From: Streptomyces lasiicapitis
Lineage (GTDB): Bacteria > Actinomycetota > Actinomycetes > Streptomycetales > Streptomycetaceae
Direction of reading: 5' to 3'
Assembly (NCBI RefSeq): GCF_014646335.1
Contig: NZ_BMNG01000007.1
Span: 401,301-465,300, forward strand
Length of the DNA stretch: 64,000 nt
Shown: piece after piece, positions 1 through 8,807 of the stretch
How the letters are laid out: each line of letters begins with the position of its first letter
Position numbering within the stretch: position 1 is the first letter of the stretch
The notes under the pieces: generated by a model
Databases searched by the model: none
The model's input: the letters and a program-made list of their open reading frames with translations, nothing else
What the model was told of the DNA's origin: nothing
Position numbers and translations under genes: made by a program

Positions 1-1
1 C

Positions 2-466
2 ATGGCCATAGGCATGCGGGACACGCGGGGCGGCACGGGACAGGCCGTCCGTCGCTGTGCCGTGCTCGCCTGCGCCCTGGCCTCGGTCCTGGCCGTGCTG
101 TGCGTGTGCTTCGGGTCTCTGACACACCACGAGGACGACGGCGCCGACGGGCCGGCGTCGTCCTCGTACATGACGGACATCGCGAACTCCGAGGCAACAC
201 CGGCGCTCCCGCTGTCGCACTCACCGTCTCCAACTCTGGCGCCAGCAAAGCCCCCTGCCCTCACCCACGACTGCCCGCCCAGCGAACGCTGCGCCGCCAG
301 CACGCACCAAGCGGCGCTCACGCTCCCGGCACCCGAGCCCCCGGCCCTCCTCGCCGACAAGCAGTCCGTACGCCCCCGGCACACCCCCACCGCGTGGCCG
401 ACGCCCCGCTGCCCCACGCGTAAGCACGCCCCCGACCTCCACGTCCTCCAGGTGCAGCGGACCTGA
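2..466 (+). CDS. hypothetical membrane-anchored or secreted protein
   Basis: A 154-residue protein beginning at the window edge (ATG at 2, or the in-frame ATG at 14). An Arg-rich N-terminus is followed by one hydrophobic segment at about residues 18-40 (VLACALASVLAVLCVCFGSL), then a Pro/Ala/Ser/Thr-rich, His-containing low-complexity tail with no recognisable domain. This layout, a small protein with one membrane segment and a disordered extracytoplasmic part, is common in Streptomyces. The upstream region lies outside the window, so the start cannot be decided and the frame could begin further left. It precedes the DUF3105 gene on the same strand by about 120 bases. No function is assigned. 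Confidence 0.5.
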   Translation: MAIGMRDTRGGTGQAVRRCAVLACALASVLAVLCVCFGSLTHHEDDGADGPASSSYMTDIANSEATPALPLSHSPSPTLAPAKPPALTHDCPPSERCAASTHQAALTLPAPEPPALLADKQSVRPRHTPTAWPTPRCPTRKHAPDLHVLQVQRT

Positions 467-586
467 GAGCGGCCCCGCGCGTCCGAGAAGTCCGAGAAGT
501 TCGAGAACCGGCGCGCGCACCGCCTCCCATCCCTCCTGCGACCACCGCCGCGCCCCGTGCACGGCGGGGACAAGGACATCACCACC

Positions 587-1321
587 ATGAGCACTTCCAA
601 GTCCGGCAAGTCCGGCAGATCCACCAAGTCCTCGCGCCCCTCCACTCCCAAGAAGGGCACGAGTTCCAAGAAGGGCACAAACGCCGCGACCGCCGCCGAA
701 CGCAAGGCCCGCATCCAGGAGATGCGCCGCGCCGAGCAGGCACGCGACCGCCGCAACCGCGTCTTCACCATCACGCTGAGCGTCGCCGTGGTCGCGGGCC
801 TCGTGGGCTACGGCTCGTACGCGCTGGTGGCGTACAACGACAAGCAGGAGAAGCAGGACGCCGCGGCATCGGACCCGGTCAGAGGCGAGAAGATCTGGGA
901 CGCCAAGAAGCTCGGCCGCAATCACGTGGACAAGACCGTCGACTACCCCATGACCCCAGCGGTCGGCGGCGACCACGCACAGGCCTGGGCCAACTGCCAG
1001 GGCAACGTGTACGACAAGCCGGTCGGCAAGGAGAACGCCGTGCACTCCCTCGAACACGGCGCCGTCTGGATCACGTACAACGACAAGGCCGCGGCCGCTG
1101 ACATCAAGCGCCTGAGCGGCAAGGTCAGCGGGACGCCGTACACGCTGATGAGCCCGGTCAAGGAGCAGAAGGGCGCCATCACGCTCACCGCGTGGGGACG
1201 CCAGCTCTCCGTCACCAAGGCGTCCGACCCGCGGGTGGACCAGTTCCTGGACAAGTACGTCCAGGGCGCGCAGACACCCGAGCCCGGGGCGGCGTGCACC
1301 GGGGGCGTCGGGGCTGCCTGA
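587..1321 (+). CDS. DUF3105 domain membrane protein
   Basis: A 244-residue protein. The ATG at 587 is preferred to the GTG at 557 because it opens the Ser/Lys-rich N-terminus and has an AAGGAC-like ribosome site upstream. The first 60 residues are basic (SGKSGRS, KKGTSSKKGT), then one transmembrane helix lies at about residues 62-85, and the rest is extracytoplasmic. The C-terminal half has the conserved DUF3105 signature: a Tyr-Pro pair, GGDHAQAWANCQG with His and Cys, and a second histidine in SLEHGAVWITY. The family's role is unknown; the spaced His/Cys residues suggest metal or disulfide chemistry, which is inference. A perfect hairpin follows the stop codon, so the transcript probably ends here. 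Confidence 0.88.
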   Translation: MSTSKSGKSGRSTKSSRPSTPKKGTSSKKGTNAATAAERKARIQEMRRAEQARDRRNRVFTITLSVAVVAGLVGYGSYALVAYNDKQEKQDAAASDPVRGEKIWDAKKLGRNHVDKTVDYPMTPAVGGDHAQAWANCQGNVYDKPVGKENAVHSLEHGAVWITYNDKAAAADIKRLSGKVSGTPYTLMSPVKEQKGAITLTAWGRQLSVTKASDPRVDQFLDKYVQGAQTPEPGAACTGGVGAA

Positions 1322-1331
1322 GTCGGCCCAC

Positions 1332-1371
1332 GGCCGGTGTGGCGGTCCGGTGCCGGACCGCCACACCGGCC
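1332..1371 (+). terminator. perfect 19-bp hairpin terminator
   Basis: Arms at 1332-1350 and 1353-1371 are exact reverse complements (19 bp, starting GGCCGGTGTGG) separated by only TG. It begins 11 bases after the DUF3105 stop codon. No U-tract follows, as is usual in streptomycetes. Confidence 0.8.
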
Positions 1372-1440
1372 GAAGGGACGGGCTCTCGCTACTCCAGCGG
1401 GCGTATGCGCGTCCTCCGCCCGCCCCCTACCGTGAGACAC

Positions 1441-2697
1441 GTGACGACCTTCGCCCCGCTCATCGCCAGGGTCAGGGCGCTGCCGCCACTCGCCACGGAC
1501 CTGCTGGTGGTGGCGGTGGTCGGGGTGTTCACGACGTCGGACGTGGCGGTCAACGATCCCGCGTACCGGCAGGCCGACTGGTTCACCTGGCTGCTCCTCG
1601 TGGTCTCCCTGGCCGCGCTGGCGTGGCGGCGCCGGTGGCCTGTGCCCGTCGCCGCGGTGACCGGGGCGGCGTGTGCGGGCTGGGCGTTGTACGGACACAT
1701 CGGGGAGCTGCTGAACCTGCCGTTCATCGTCGCGCTGTACACGGTGGCGGCCCTCGGCGACCGGCGGCGCACGGTGTGGACGGGGCTCGTCGTGGCCCTC
1801 GCCTCCGGCGTGGTGGCGCTGATCGTGGGCCGGGACGTCGTGAACCCGCAGGGGCTGCCCCTCCTTGAGATGCTCTGGCCGCTGGTCCCGCTGCTTCTGG
1901 GTGAAGTGGTGCGTACGCGACGGGAGTTGCTGGACGCGTACGCTGCCCGCGCGGCCCGTGCCGAGGCCGACCGGGAGCGGGAGGCGGAGCGCCGGGTGCA
2001 CGAGGAGCGGGTTCGGATCGCGCGCGAGCTGCACGACATCGTGGCGCACACGGTGGCCGCGATGACCGTGCAGGCCGGGGTGGCCCTGGACGCGTTCGAC
2101 GCCCGGCCCGAAATGGCGCGCGGGGCCATGCGCCAGGTACGGCTTTCGGGCAAGCAGGCCGTGCGGGAGCTGCGGGCCACGGTGACCGTGCTGCGGGAGC
2201 CGGACGGCGAGTCCGCGGCGCCCGCGCCAGGACTCGACCGGCTCCCCGAGCTGGTCGGGCGGTTCGAGGGGAGCGGGGTGCGGGTGGCCCTGCGGCAGCA
2301 GGAGGGGGTGGCCGGACAGCTCGCGCCGATGGCCGAGTTGGCCGCGTACCGCATCGTGCAGGAGGCGCTGACCAATGTCGTGAAGCACTCCGGGGCCCGG
2401 CACGCGGCTGTCTCCGTGGAAGTCCGGGACGGCCGCCTCGTGGTGGAAGTCGTCGACGACGGCGCGCCGTCCGTGGTCGCGCCGGGCGGCTTCGGGCTGA
2501 TCGGGATGCGCGAGCGGGCGACCGCGGTCGGCGGCACGGTGAAGTGCGGGCCGGTGGCCGGAGGCGGTTTCCGGGTCCGGGCCGCCCTCCCGGTCCGCGA
2601 CACGGCCGGAGCGGCACCCGGCGCGGGCACGCCGCCGCTCCCGGTCGGAGACACCGCCCCACCACGGGAGCGACACATGGACGGAGAACGGCCGTGA
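1441..2697 (+). CDS. two-component sensor histidine kinase (NarL/HisKA_3 type)
   Basis: About 418 residues from the GTG at 1441; in-frame GTG 1432 and ATG 1405 are alternatives because no strong ribosome site decides. The N-terminal 150 residues form several membrane helices without a large extracytoplasmic loop. A basic coiled stretch rich in Arg/Glu (about 165-190) leads into the HisKA_3 dimerisation domain with the phosphoacceptor motif RELHDIVAHTV (His near residue 198). A HATPase_c domain follows with the N-box (EALTNVVKHSGA), DDGAP and GFGLIGMRER motifs. It overlaps the response regulator start by four bases (GTGA), so the two are translationally coupled. The signal sensed is not evident; the adjacent ABC exporter suggests an envelope or antibiotic stress module (inference). 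Confidence 0.93.
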   Translation: MTTFAPLIARVRALPPLATDLLVVAVVGVFTTSDVAVNDPAYRQADWFTWLLLVVSLAALAWRRRWPVPVAAVTGAACAGWALYGHIGELLNLPFIVALYTVAALGDRRRTVWTGLVVALASGVVALIVGRDVVNPQGLPLLEMLWPLVPLLLGEVVRTRRELLDAYAARAARAEADREREAERRVHEERVRIARELHDIVAHTVAAMTVQAGVALDAFDARPEMARGAMRQVRLSGKQAVRELRATVTVLREPDGESAAPAPGLDRLPELVGRFEGSGVRVALRQQEGVAGQLAPMAELAAYRIVQEALTNVVKHSGARHAAVSVEVRDGRLVVEVVDDGAPSVVAPGGFGLIGMRERATAVGGTVKCGPVAGGGFRVRAALPVRDTAGAAPGAGTPPLPVGDTAPPRERHMDGERP

Positions 2698-3362
2698 CCG
2701 TGCGAGTGGTGCTCGCCGACGACCAGACCGTCGTCCGCGCGGGCTTCCGCGCCCTGCTCGACCTCACCGACGACCTGGTGGTGGTCGCCGAGGCGCCCGA
2801 CGGGGAACGGGCCGTCGAGGCGGTGCGCACCACCAGGCCCGACGTCGTCCTCATGGACATCCGCATGCCCGGCGTCGACGGCATCGAGGCCACCCGCCGC
2901 ATCGCCGCCGACCGGACCCTCGACGGCGTGCGCGTGCTCATGCTCACCACGTACCAGGTCGACGCCTACGTCTTCGAGGCGCTGCGACACGGCGCCGCGG
3001 GCTTCCTCCTCAAGGACATCGAGCCCGACGACCTGCGCGCGGCGGTCCGCACCGTCGCGGCCGGACAGAGCCTGCTCGCCCCCGCGGTCACCCGCTCCGT
3101 GGTGGAGGAGTTCGCCCGCCTCAAGGCGCCCGAGGCGGCCGGCGCCGAGCGTCTCGCGGCTCTCACCGACCGCGAACGCGAGGTGATGGCGCTGGTCGCG
3201 GCCGGGCTCAGCAACGAGGAGATCGGCAAGGCGCTGATCATGAGCCCGCTGACCGCCAAGACGCACGTCAGCCGCGCGATGACGAAGCTGGGCGCGCGCG
3301 ACAGGGCCCAGTTGGTGGTCCTCGCATACGAGACGGGTCTCGTCAGGGCCGGGGAGCGCTGA
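2694..3362 (+). CDS. LuxR/NarL-family response regulator
   Basis: 222 residues from the GTG at 2694, which overlaps the kinase stop codon (GTGA). The receiver domain spans residues 3-120, with the acidic pair D9-D10, phosphoacceptor D55 in VVLMDIRMPG and the conserved Lys near 106 in LLKDIEPDD. The C-terminal LuxR-type helix-turn-helix (about 150-212) begins LTDREREVMALVAAGLSNEEI. Length and order are normal for the NarL family. It is the partner of the upstream kinase and is likely to control the ABC exporter that starts 112 bases downstream; that target is inferred from position only. Confidence 0.95.
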   Translation: MTVRVVLADDQTVVRAGFRALLDLTDDLVVVAEAPDGERAVEAVRTTRPDVVLMDIRMPGVDGIEATRRIAADRTLDGVRVLMLTTYQVDAYVFEALRHGAAGFLLKDIEPDDLRAAVRTVAAGQSLLAPAVTRSVVEEFARLKAPEAAGAERLAALTDREREVMALVAAGLSNEEIGKALIMSPLTAKTHVSRAMTKLGARDRAQLVVLAYETGLVRAGER

Positions 3363-3474
3363 GCCAGGTCGTCGTGCGGGGGCGCCCGGAGGACGTACGA
3401 CTGCTCCCGCGGGAGTAGCGCCCGACTCCCGGCGGCGGATGTCGCCCGGCCCCGTTCTCCCTAGCGTCGAGGGC

Positions 3475-4407
3475 ATGATCGAGGCAACGGAACTCACCAA
3501 GCGGTACGGCGACAAGACCGCCGTGGACCGTCTCACCTTCGCCGTGCGGCCGGGCCGCGTGACCGGCTTCCTCGGCCCCAACGGGGCGGGCAAGTCCACC
3601 ACCATGCGGCTGATCCTCGGCCTGGACGCCCCCAGTTCGGGCCGGGTGACCATCGGCGGCCGGCGCTACGCCGACCTCGCCGCGCCCCTGCGCGCGGTCG
3701 GTTCGCTCCTGGACGCCAAGGGTGTGCACGGCGGCCGCTCCGCGTACCAGCACCTGGCCGGGCTCGCGGCGAGCAACAACATCCCGCGCCGCCGTGTCGA
3801 AGAGGTCCTTGACCTGGTCGGCCTGCCGCCCGCCACGGCCCGGCGCCGCGCCAAGGGCTTCTCGCTCGGCATGGGCCAGCGCCTGGGCATCGCGGCCGCG
3901 CTGATCGGCGACCCCGAGGTGCTGATCCTCGACGAGCCGGTCAACGGCCTGGACACCGAGGGCATCCGCTGGATCCGCGACCTGATGAGATCCCTCGCCG
4001 CCGAAGGCCGCACCGTCTTCCTCTCCAGCCACTTGATGAGCGAGATGGAGCTGACCGCCGAGCACCTCATCGTGATCGGCCGCGGACGGCTCATCGCGGA
4101 CACCACGACGCACGACTTCATCACCGCCAACTCCCGCGCCCATACGCTCGTCCGCTCCCCGCGGCCCGAGCGCCTGCGTGCCCTCCTTGAGGCCAGGGGC
4201 GCCACCGTCGCCCTCGCCGCGACCGGCGCCCTGCGCGTCGAGGGCCCGGACCCCGCCGTCATCGGCGACCTCGCCCGCGACCACGGCCTCGCGATCCACG
4301 AACTCACCCCCGCCCGCTCCTCGTTGGAGGAGGTCTACACGGCCCTGTCCCAGGACGCGACCGAGTACCGGGCCGCCGCACAGCACCCCGAGGAGGCCCG
4401 GCGATGA
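3475..4407 (+). CDS. ABC transporter ATP-binding protein (DrrA-like)
   Basis: 310 residues. The ATG at 3475 is chosen because the family's N-terminal IEATELTKRYG begins here. A TAGCGT element about 10 bases upstream looks like a -10 box, so the message may be leaderless. The ATPase carries Walker A GPNGAGKST (about 35-43), an LSGGQ-like signature changed to FSLGMGQR, Walker B VLILDEPVNGLD, and an H-loop in LSSHLMSEME. The C-terminal 80 residues are the variable domain usual in antibiotic exporters of the ABC-2 group. It overlaps the permease start by four bases, so the two form one exporter. Confidence 0.94.
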   Translation: MIEATELTKRYGDKTAVDRLTFAVRPGRVTGFLGPNGAGKSTTMRLILGLDAPSSGRVTIGGRRYADLAAPLRAVGSLLDAKGVHGGRSAYQHLAGLAASNNIPRRRVEEVLDLVGLPPATARRRAKGFSLGMGQRLGIAAALIGDPEVLILDEPVNGLDTEGIRWIRDLMRSLAAEGRTVFLSSHLMSEMELTAEHLIVIGRGRLIADTTTHDFITANSRAHTLVRSPRPERLRALLEARGATVALAATGALRVEGPDPAVIGDLARDHGLAIHELTPARSSLEEVYTALSQDATEYRAAAQHPEEARR

Positions 4408-5171
4408 CCACGCCCACCCCTGCCCGCGCGGGCTACCCGCAGGCGTTCACGTACGAATGGATCAAGTTCCGCAGCGTCCGCTCCACGGTCTGGACGACGC
4501 TCGCGACCGCCCTCGCCCCGGTCGTGGGCGCGGTGTTCGTGGCCGCGACCGGAAGCCTGCGGGCGGACGACACCGTGCTCGGCGGCAGCCTCACTCTGTC
4601 CGTCGTCGCCCAGATGCTGGCGGCCGTGGTCGGCGCGCTGCTCGTCACCGGCGAGTACGGTAGCGGCACCCTGCGCACGACCTTCACGGCCAACCCGCGC
4701 CGCGCGACCGTCCTCGGCGCGAAGGCGACGCTGATCGCGAGCGTGATGTACGCGGTGGGTCTGCTCTCCTGCACGGTCGCCTTTCTGCTCGGTGACGCGT
4801 TGCTGCCGTCCGGCAAGTACGCCCAGGGCGAGCCGTTTCCGGCGCTGTTCGGTGTCGCGGGCTGTTTCGCCGTGGCGGGTCTGCTCGGTCTCGCGGTCGG
4901 CACGCTCGTACGCCACTCGGCGGGTGCCGTCACGACCGTCATCGGGCTGCTTCTGCTGCCCTCGCTCTTCGGGCCGCTCTTCGGCGACGCCCGGCGCTGG
5001 GTCGCGGGGGTCTCGCCGACCGCGGCGCTGGAGAAGCTGACGCAGACCTCGGACGCCACCGCTGATGCCGTCGGCAGCCTCGGCCCGTGGCCGTCGTTGT
5101 GGCTGGTCGCCGGGTACACCGCGGTGCTGCTGCTCACGGCTGCGGGCGTGCTGCGACGCAGGGACACCTGA
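4404..5171 (+). CDS. ABC-2 type transporter permease
   Basis: 255 residues, starting at an ATG inside the ATPase stop (ATGA overlap). About six membrane segments are visible, including VWTTLATALAPVVGAVFVAA, a segment around MLAAVVGALLVTGEYG, and C-terminal PSLWLVAGYTAVLLLTAAGVL. The motif TGEYGSGTLRTTF is typical of ABC-2 permeases of the NatB/bacitracin-resistance type. It forms the membrane half of the exporter with the preceding ATPase, and both probably answer to the two-component system upstream. The substrate is not predictable from sequence. Confidence 0.92.
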   Translation: MTTPTPARAGYPQAFTYEWIKFRSVRSTVWTTLATALAPVVGAVFVAATGSLRADDTVLGGSLTLSVVAQMLAAVVGALLVTGEYGSGTLRTTFTANPRRATVLGAKATLIASVMYAVGLLSCTVAFLLGDALLPSGKYAQGEPFPALFGVAGCFAVAGLLGLAVGTLVRHSAGAVTTVIGLLLLPSLFGPLFGDARRWVAGVSPTAALEKLTQTSDATADAVGSLGPWPSLWLVAGYTAVLLLTAAGVLRRRDT

Positions 5172-5214
5172 CGTTCCTCCTCCTCACCCCTCCCGCCGCC
5201 GAAAGGGCACGCTC

Positions 5215-6282
5215 ATGCGCAAGAAGTCTCATCTCCGGTCCCTGCTCGCCCTGTTGCCCCTCATCGTCCTGCTCCTGCCGGGAAAAGCCGGTGCCGGTGG
5301 TCCGGCCGCCGCCGAGGAGGCGCCCGCGAGCACGCTCAAGGCCGCGCCGGACGGCGCCCGCGTGATCGCGGAGCGGCAGCTCGGCCCGCGCCTGCGCGAT
5401 CTGACGGTGTCCTCGCCCGCGCTGGGACGCGACGCGAAGGTCCGGCTGCTCACCCCGGAGGGCTGGGAGCGGCGGCAGCCCCAGGACCGCTGGCCCGTGC
5501 TGTATCTCCTGGTCGGCGGCGACGGCAACCACAAGGCCTGGACGGAGGACTACGCCTCCCGTATCCAGGAGCTGCCCCACCTGCGCGACGTCCTGGTCGT
5601 CATGCCCGAGATGCCGCTGTTCGGCTTCTACACCGACTGGTTCAACGGCGGCGGGGGCGGCCCGCCCGCCGTCGAGACCTTCCACCTGGACGAGGTGCGT
5701 CCCCTTCTGGAGCGCGGCTACGGCGCCGGGACGCGTCGCGCGGCCGCGGGCGAGTCGCAGGGCGGGTTCGGTGCCCTGTCGTACGCGGCGCGTCACCCCG
5801 GACTGTTCCGCGCCGTCGCGAGCTACAGCGGCTTCGTGCACCCTTCGCGTCACCCGCACGCGATCAAGGCGGGGATGACGTACCTGGGGCTCGACTGGCG
5901 GGCACTGTGGGGCGATCCGGTCATCGACCGCGCCAACTGGCGGGCCCACGACCCCTATTACCTCGCCGACCGCCTGCGCGGAGTCCCCGTGCACCTGTCC
6001 GCCGGTGACGGCACCGCGGGCCCGCTGGACCCGCCCGGTGTGGAGCCCGACCCGGTGATCCCTGGCCTCGAGGATCCCGCGGACCCCTTCCCCGAGGACG
6101 CCGTCTCCCCTACCGAGACACTCATGGCGCGCCAGTCCCGGGCGCTCGCCGACCGCCTGCGCTCGACCGGCGTCCCGGTGACCACCCACTTCTACGCGGG
6201 TACGCACTCTCCGCCGTACTGGGCAAGGGAGTTCCACCGGTCCCTGCCGATGCTGCTGCGCGCACTCGCACCGGCTTCCTGA
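5215..6282 (+). CDS. secreted alpha/beta-hydrolase esterase (antigen 85/esterase D type)
   Basis: 355 residues from the ATG at 5215, with GAAAGGG 8-14 bases upstream. A signal peptide is clear: MRKK, then a hydrophobic core (LLALLPLIVLLLPG), then Ala-rich cleavage near residue 30. The mature part is a putative esterase fold with the nucleophile elbow GESQGGFGAL (Ser181) and a late histidine in FYAGTHSPPYWAREFHRSLP. An acidic residue near SAGDGTAG is a candidate for the third member of the triad. The relatives are mycolyltransferase-like esterases, so the substrate may be a cell-surface or extracellular acyl ester (inference). Its 3' end overlaps the tail of the decayed gene on the other strand. 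Confidence 0.88.
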   Translation: MRKKSHLRSLLALLPLIVLLLPGKAGAGGPAAAEEAPASTLKAAPDGARVIAERQLGPRLRDLTVSSPALGRDAKVRLLTPEGWERRQPQDRWPVLYLLVGGDGNHKAWTEDYASRIQELPHLRDVLVVMPEMPLFGFYTDWFNGGGGGPPAVETFHLDEVRPLLERGYGAGTRRAAAGESQGGFGALSYAARHPGLFRAVASYSGFVHPSRHPHAIKAGMTYLGLDWRALWGDPVIDRANWRAHDPYYLADRLRGVPVHLSAGDGTAGPLDPPGVEPDPVIPGLEDPADPFPEDAVSPTETLMARQSRALADRLRSTGVPVTTHFYAGTHSPPYWAREFHRSLPMLLRALAPAS

Positions 6283-7359
6283 CCGCCGCCCCTCCGCCGC
6301 CGCCTCGCGGCAAGGCCTTCAGCCCGCGGACGGTGACCGCAGCCCGCACCACCGCCAGCGCACAAGCCAGCGCGGTCACCCCGACCAGCAACTGCCCCAA
6401 GTCGGGAGCGAAGAGGCGCACTTGGCGGAGGCCGGCGCCCATCAGCTCCGGGGCCAGGAAGTACGCCGCGGCGGCCAGCGACAGGCTTCCCGTCACGGCG
6501 AGCACCCCGCCCACCAGCGCCCGGCGCCGACTCCGCGTCCGGCCTGCGCGGGGACGTACGAGCCGGAAGACCGACCACGCCAAGGCCGCTCCCAGCAGCG
6601 CGGCGACGGCCACGAGTGTCGCGAGGGACTGCCCGAACCACGCGGCGGTGGCACCCGGTTCGGGCTCGGCGCCGAGGAGGATGCGCAGGGCGCCCAGACC
6701 CGTGGACACGAAGACGTCGTCGTTCTGGGTGCCGTAGATGTTCTGCTGCACGACGACGGCGAACCGCTTCTCGGGAGCGAGCACGACGATGGCCTGATAG
6801 GCGGGCGTCGCACCGCCGGCCCAGACCACGCGGGCGTCCAGGTCGCCGAAGGAGTCGTCACGCCAGGCGAAGCCGTACCGCTGCTTGTCGTGCACCGGCA
6901 CGGTTCCGGTGTGCGTCTGACGGATCGCCTTCTGGGACAGCACGTCCTGTTTCGCGCCCAGTTGGACGGCGGCCAAGCGGCTCATGTCCTCCAGGGACGC
7001 GCCGAGGTAGCCGTAGGGGACGCCGGAGGTGTCGAAGGCGGGGCCGTAGCGCTGGGGACTGCCGAAGTAGTAGCGGTGGCCGGCTGCTAAGCCGCGGCGC
7101 TGTAGCGGTGCCGCTCCCCCGGCGGCCCGCTCAGGGGAACCCCGACCAGGCTCCGCGCCCTGCGCTCGACACCGCCCGGCTCGTTGTCCCCGCGGTCGGA
7201 CCGCTCAAGACCCTCGCGTTCGGAGATGCCGCTGGTCTGGTTGGGCGTTCGGGACGTGATCGGGGCCCCGTTCCCGTCACTCCCCCAGGTGCGCCGATGG
7301 GCCACCTCGTCGCCCCTGACGACGGCATAGGCCGACCCGGGCGCCTTGGTGCGCTCCAT
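6122..7359 (-). pseudogene. decayed serine beta-lactamase/DD-peptidase-family membrane protein
   Basis: Remains of a class C beta-lactamase-like serine hydrolase with a C-terminal membrane domain. The first piece, from 7359, reads MERTKAPGSAYAVVRGDEV..., jumps from SRTP straight to NQTSGISEREGL, and ends in HRYSAAA-stop at 7087. In intact relatives the SxxK active-site block lies between the two joined segments, so the catalytic serine has been deleted. The second piece resumes in another frame just downstream (AGHRYYFGSPQRYG, upstream of the ATG at 6985). It carries the family's C-terminal catalytic-domain residues (RYGFAWRDD) and four membrane helices. The signal peptide is also missing, since the first piece starts directly after the monooxygenase stop. 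The reading frame runs into the esterase 3' end and stops at 6122. Confidence 0.8.
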
Positions 7360-8583
7360 CTACCTGGGCGCCAACGCCCGCGCGTGGACGGCCCGTGCGA
7401 GCTTCGGGCCCAGCCAGCGCTTGAGGCGGCGCAGGGCGTTGAGGCGGCCGACGGCCCTGTCGAGGCCGTAGTAGAGGTGGGGCGGGACGTGCGGCAGCAA
7501 GGGTGAGTGGCGCTGGCCCAGGAGGGCGAACATGCGGTGCGGGGGCAGCTGGATGTAGCGGGGCAGGTGCTCGTACCACTGAGCGCTGAAGCGGGCCGCG
7601 CTCTGGATCGACAGGAGGGCGGACTTCCGCTCCTGTTCGTACGCGGCGAGGGCGAGCGGCAGGTCCGTGTGCTCGCGCAGCGCGCCCGCGAGCACGATGG
7701 CGTCCTCCAGGGCCAGGGTGGTGCCCGCGCCGATGGAGTAGTGCGTGGTGTGGGCGGCATCGCCGAGCAGGACGACGTTGTCGCGGAACCAGCGCCGGTT
7801 GGTGAGGGTGCGGAAGGTCAGCCACTGGGGCCTGCCGTCGCCGGCGGGGCGGCCGATGAGGCGGTGGCCGTCGAGCAGGTCGGCGAAGAGCTTCTCGAGC
7901 ACGGCGAGCCCGTCCGCCTCACCGGCGCGGTCGAGCCCGAGGCCCGCCCAGGTCTCGGGGGCGCACTCGATCACGCAGGTGCTGCCCTCGGCGCCGTAGC
8001 CGTACGCGTAGCACCAGACCCAGCCGTGCTCGGTCTCCACGAAGGAGAAGGTGAAGGCGTCGAAGACCTTCGTGGTGCCGAGCCAGATGTAGTGGTTGCG
8101 CCCGGCCTTGACGTCGGTGCCGAAGTGGTCGGCGTCGCGGGTGCGCAGGCCGCTGTGCAGTCCGTCGCCCGCGACCACGAGGTCGGCGTCGCCGGGCAGT
8201 TCGTCCGAGGTCATCTCGTGGGCGAACTCAAGGCGTACGCCGAGGTCCCTGGCCCGACCCGCGAGGATCTCCAGGAGCCGGTGGCGCCCGATGCCGAACC
8301 CCTCGTCGCCCTGATGACGTGTCGTCAGGTCACGTGCACCGTCCCGCACATGGGCGACGCCGTCGCTCCAGCGGACCGAGTGCTCCTCGACTGCGCGCGC
8401 CGACTCGGGGTCGTGCGCGCGCAGCTTGTCGAGGAGCCCGCGCCAGTACGTGACGCCCCAGCCGTACGTCGAGCCCTCGGGATTGCGTTCGTACACGGTG
8501 ATCTCGGCGGACGGGTCCTGCCGCTTCAACAGGATGGAGAGATACAGGCCGGCGGGCCCGCCTCCGACGCAGACGACCTTCAC
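7360..8583 (-). CDS. FAD-dependent aromatic monooxygenase
   Basis: 407 residues from the GTG at 8583, with GGAGAGG seven bases upstream. The ATG-like upstream frame is rejected because the Rossmann strand begins here (VKVVCVGGGPAGLYLSILLK). GGGPAGLY is the FAD dinucleotide motif; a DG motif lies in VVAGDGLHSGLR; and the second FAD motif is NVVLLGDAAHTTHYSIGAG. Overall it resembles the single-component hydroxylases acting on aryl-CoA or small aromatics (salicylyl-CoA 5-hydroxylase and anthraniloyl-CoA monooxygenase N-domains), but no acyl-CoA partner genes lie nearby. The substrate is therefore open. A 23-bp palindrome sits about 110 bases upstream. Confidence 0.88.
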   Translation of the reverse strand: MKVVCVGGGPAGLYLSILLKRQDPSAEITVYERNPEGSTYGWGVTYWRGLLDKLRAHDPESARAVEEHSVRWSDGVAHVRDGARDLTTRHQGDEGFGIGRHRLLEILAGRARDLGVRLEFAHEMTSDELPGDADLVVAGDGLHSGLRTRDADHFGTDVKAGRNHYIWLGTTKVFDAFTFSFVETEHGWVWCYAYGYGAEGSTCVIECAPETWAGLGLDRAGEADGLAVLEKLFADLLDGHRLIGRPAGDGRPQWLTFRTLTNRRWFRDNVVLLGDAAHTTHYSIGAGTTLALEDAIVLAGALREHTDLPLALAAYEQERKSALLSIQSAARFSAQWYEHLPRYIQLPPHRMFALLGQRHSPLLPHVPPHLYYGLDRAVGRLNALRRLKRWLGPKLARAVHARALAPR

Positions 8584-8691
8584 GCACACCTCTCCACGGT
8601 TCTGTGGGCTGCTACACGGTTCCATGGCCGCTCTGCGGCGGCGCCATGGCTGCCGAATCGCAACGGACCGTAGCACCATGCGTACGCGATT

Positions 8692-8714
8692 GCCCTAAAT
8701 ACCGGTATTAGGGC
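8692..8714. promoter_or_regulatory. operator-like palindrome upstream of the FAD monooxygenase
   Basis: The arms GCCCTA and TAGGGC surround a perfect ATACCGGTAT core, with one extra A on the left. It stands in AT-richer DNA between the divergently placed monooxygenase (start 8583) and the 3' end of the acetyltransferase gene. It is a good candidate binding site for a dimeric repressor. No adjacent regulator gene is present, so the protein that binds it is unknown. Confidence 0.55.
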
Positions 8715-8807
8715 TTTCGGCGATCACCCCTGTGCCGTGACGGGTCACTCCTGTGCCCGGCGAACGGTCACCCGCTGGCGTCCCCGCACCGGTCGGCTCC
8801 ACCTGAC

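Noticed and set aside
7131..7825. Minus-strand ORFs overlapping the pseudogene and monooxygenase end
   Set aside because: Shadow frames of the real monooxygenase; they match no family.
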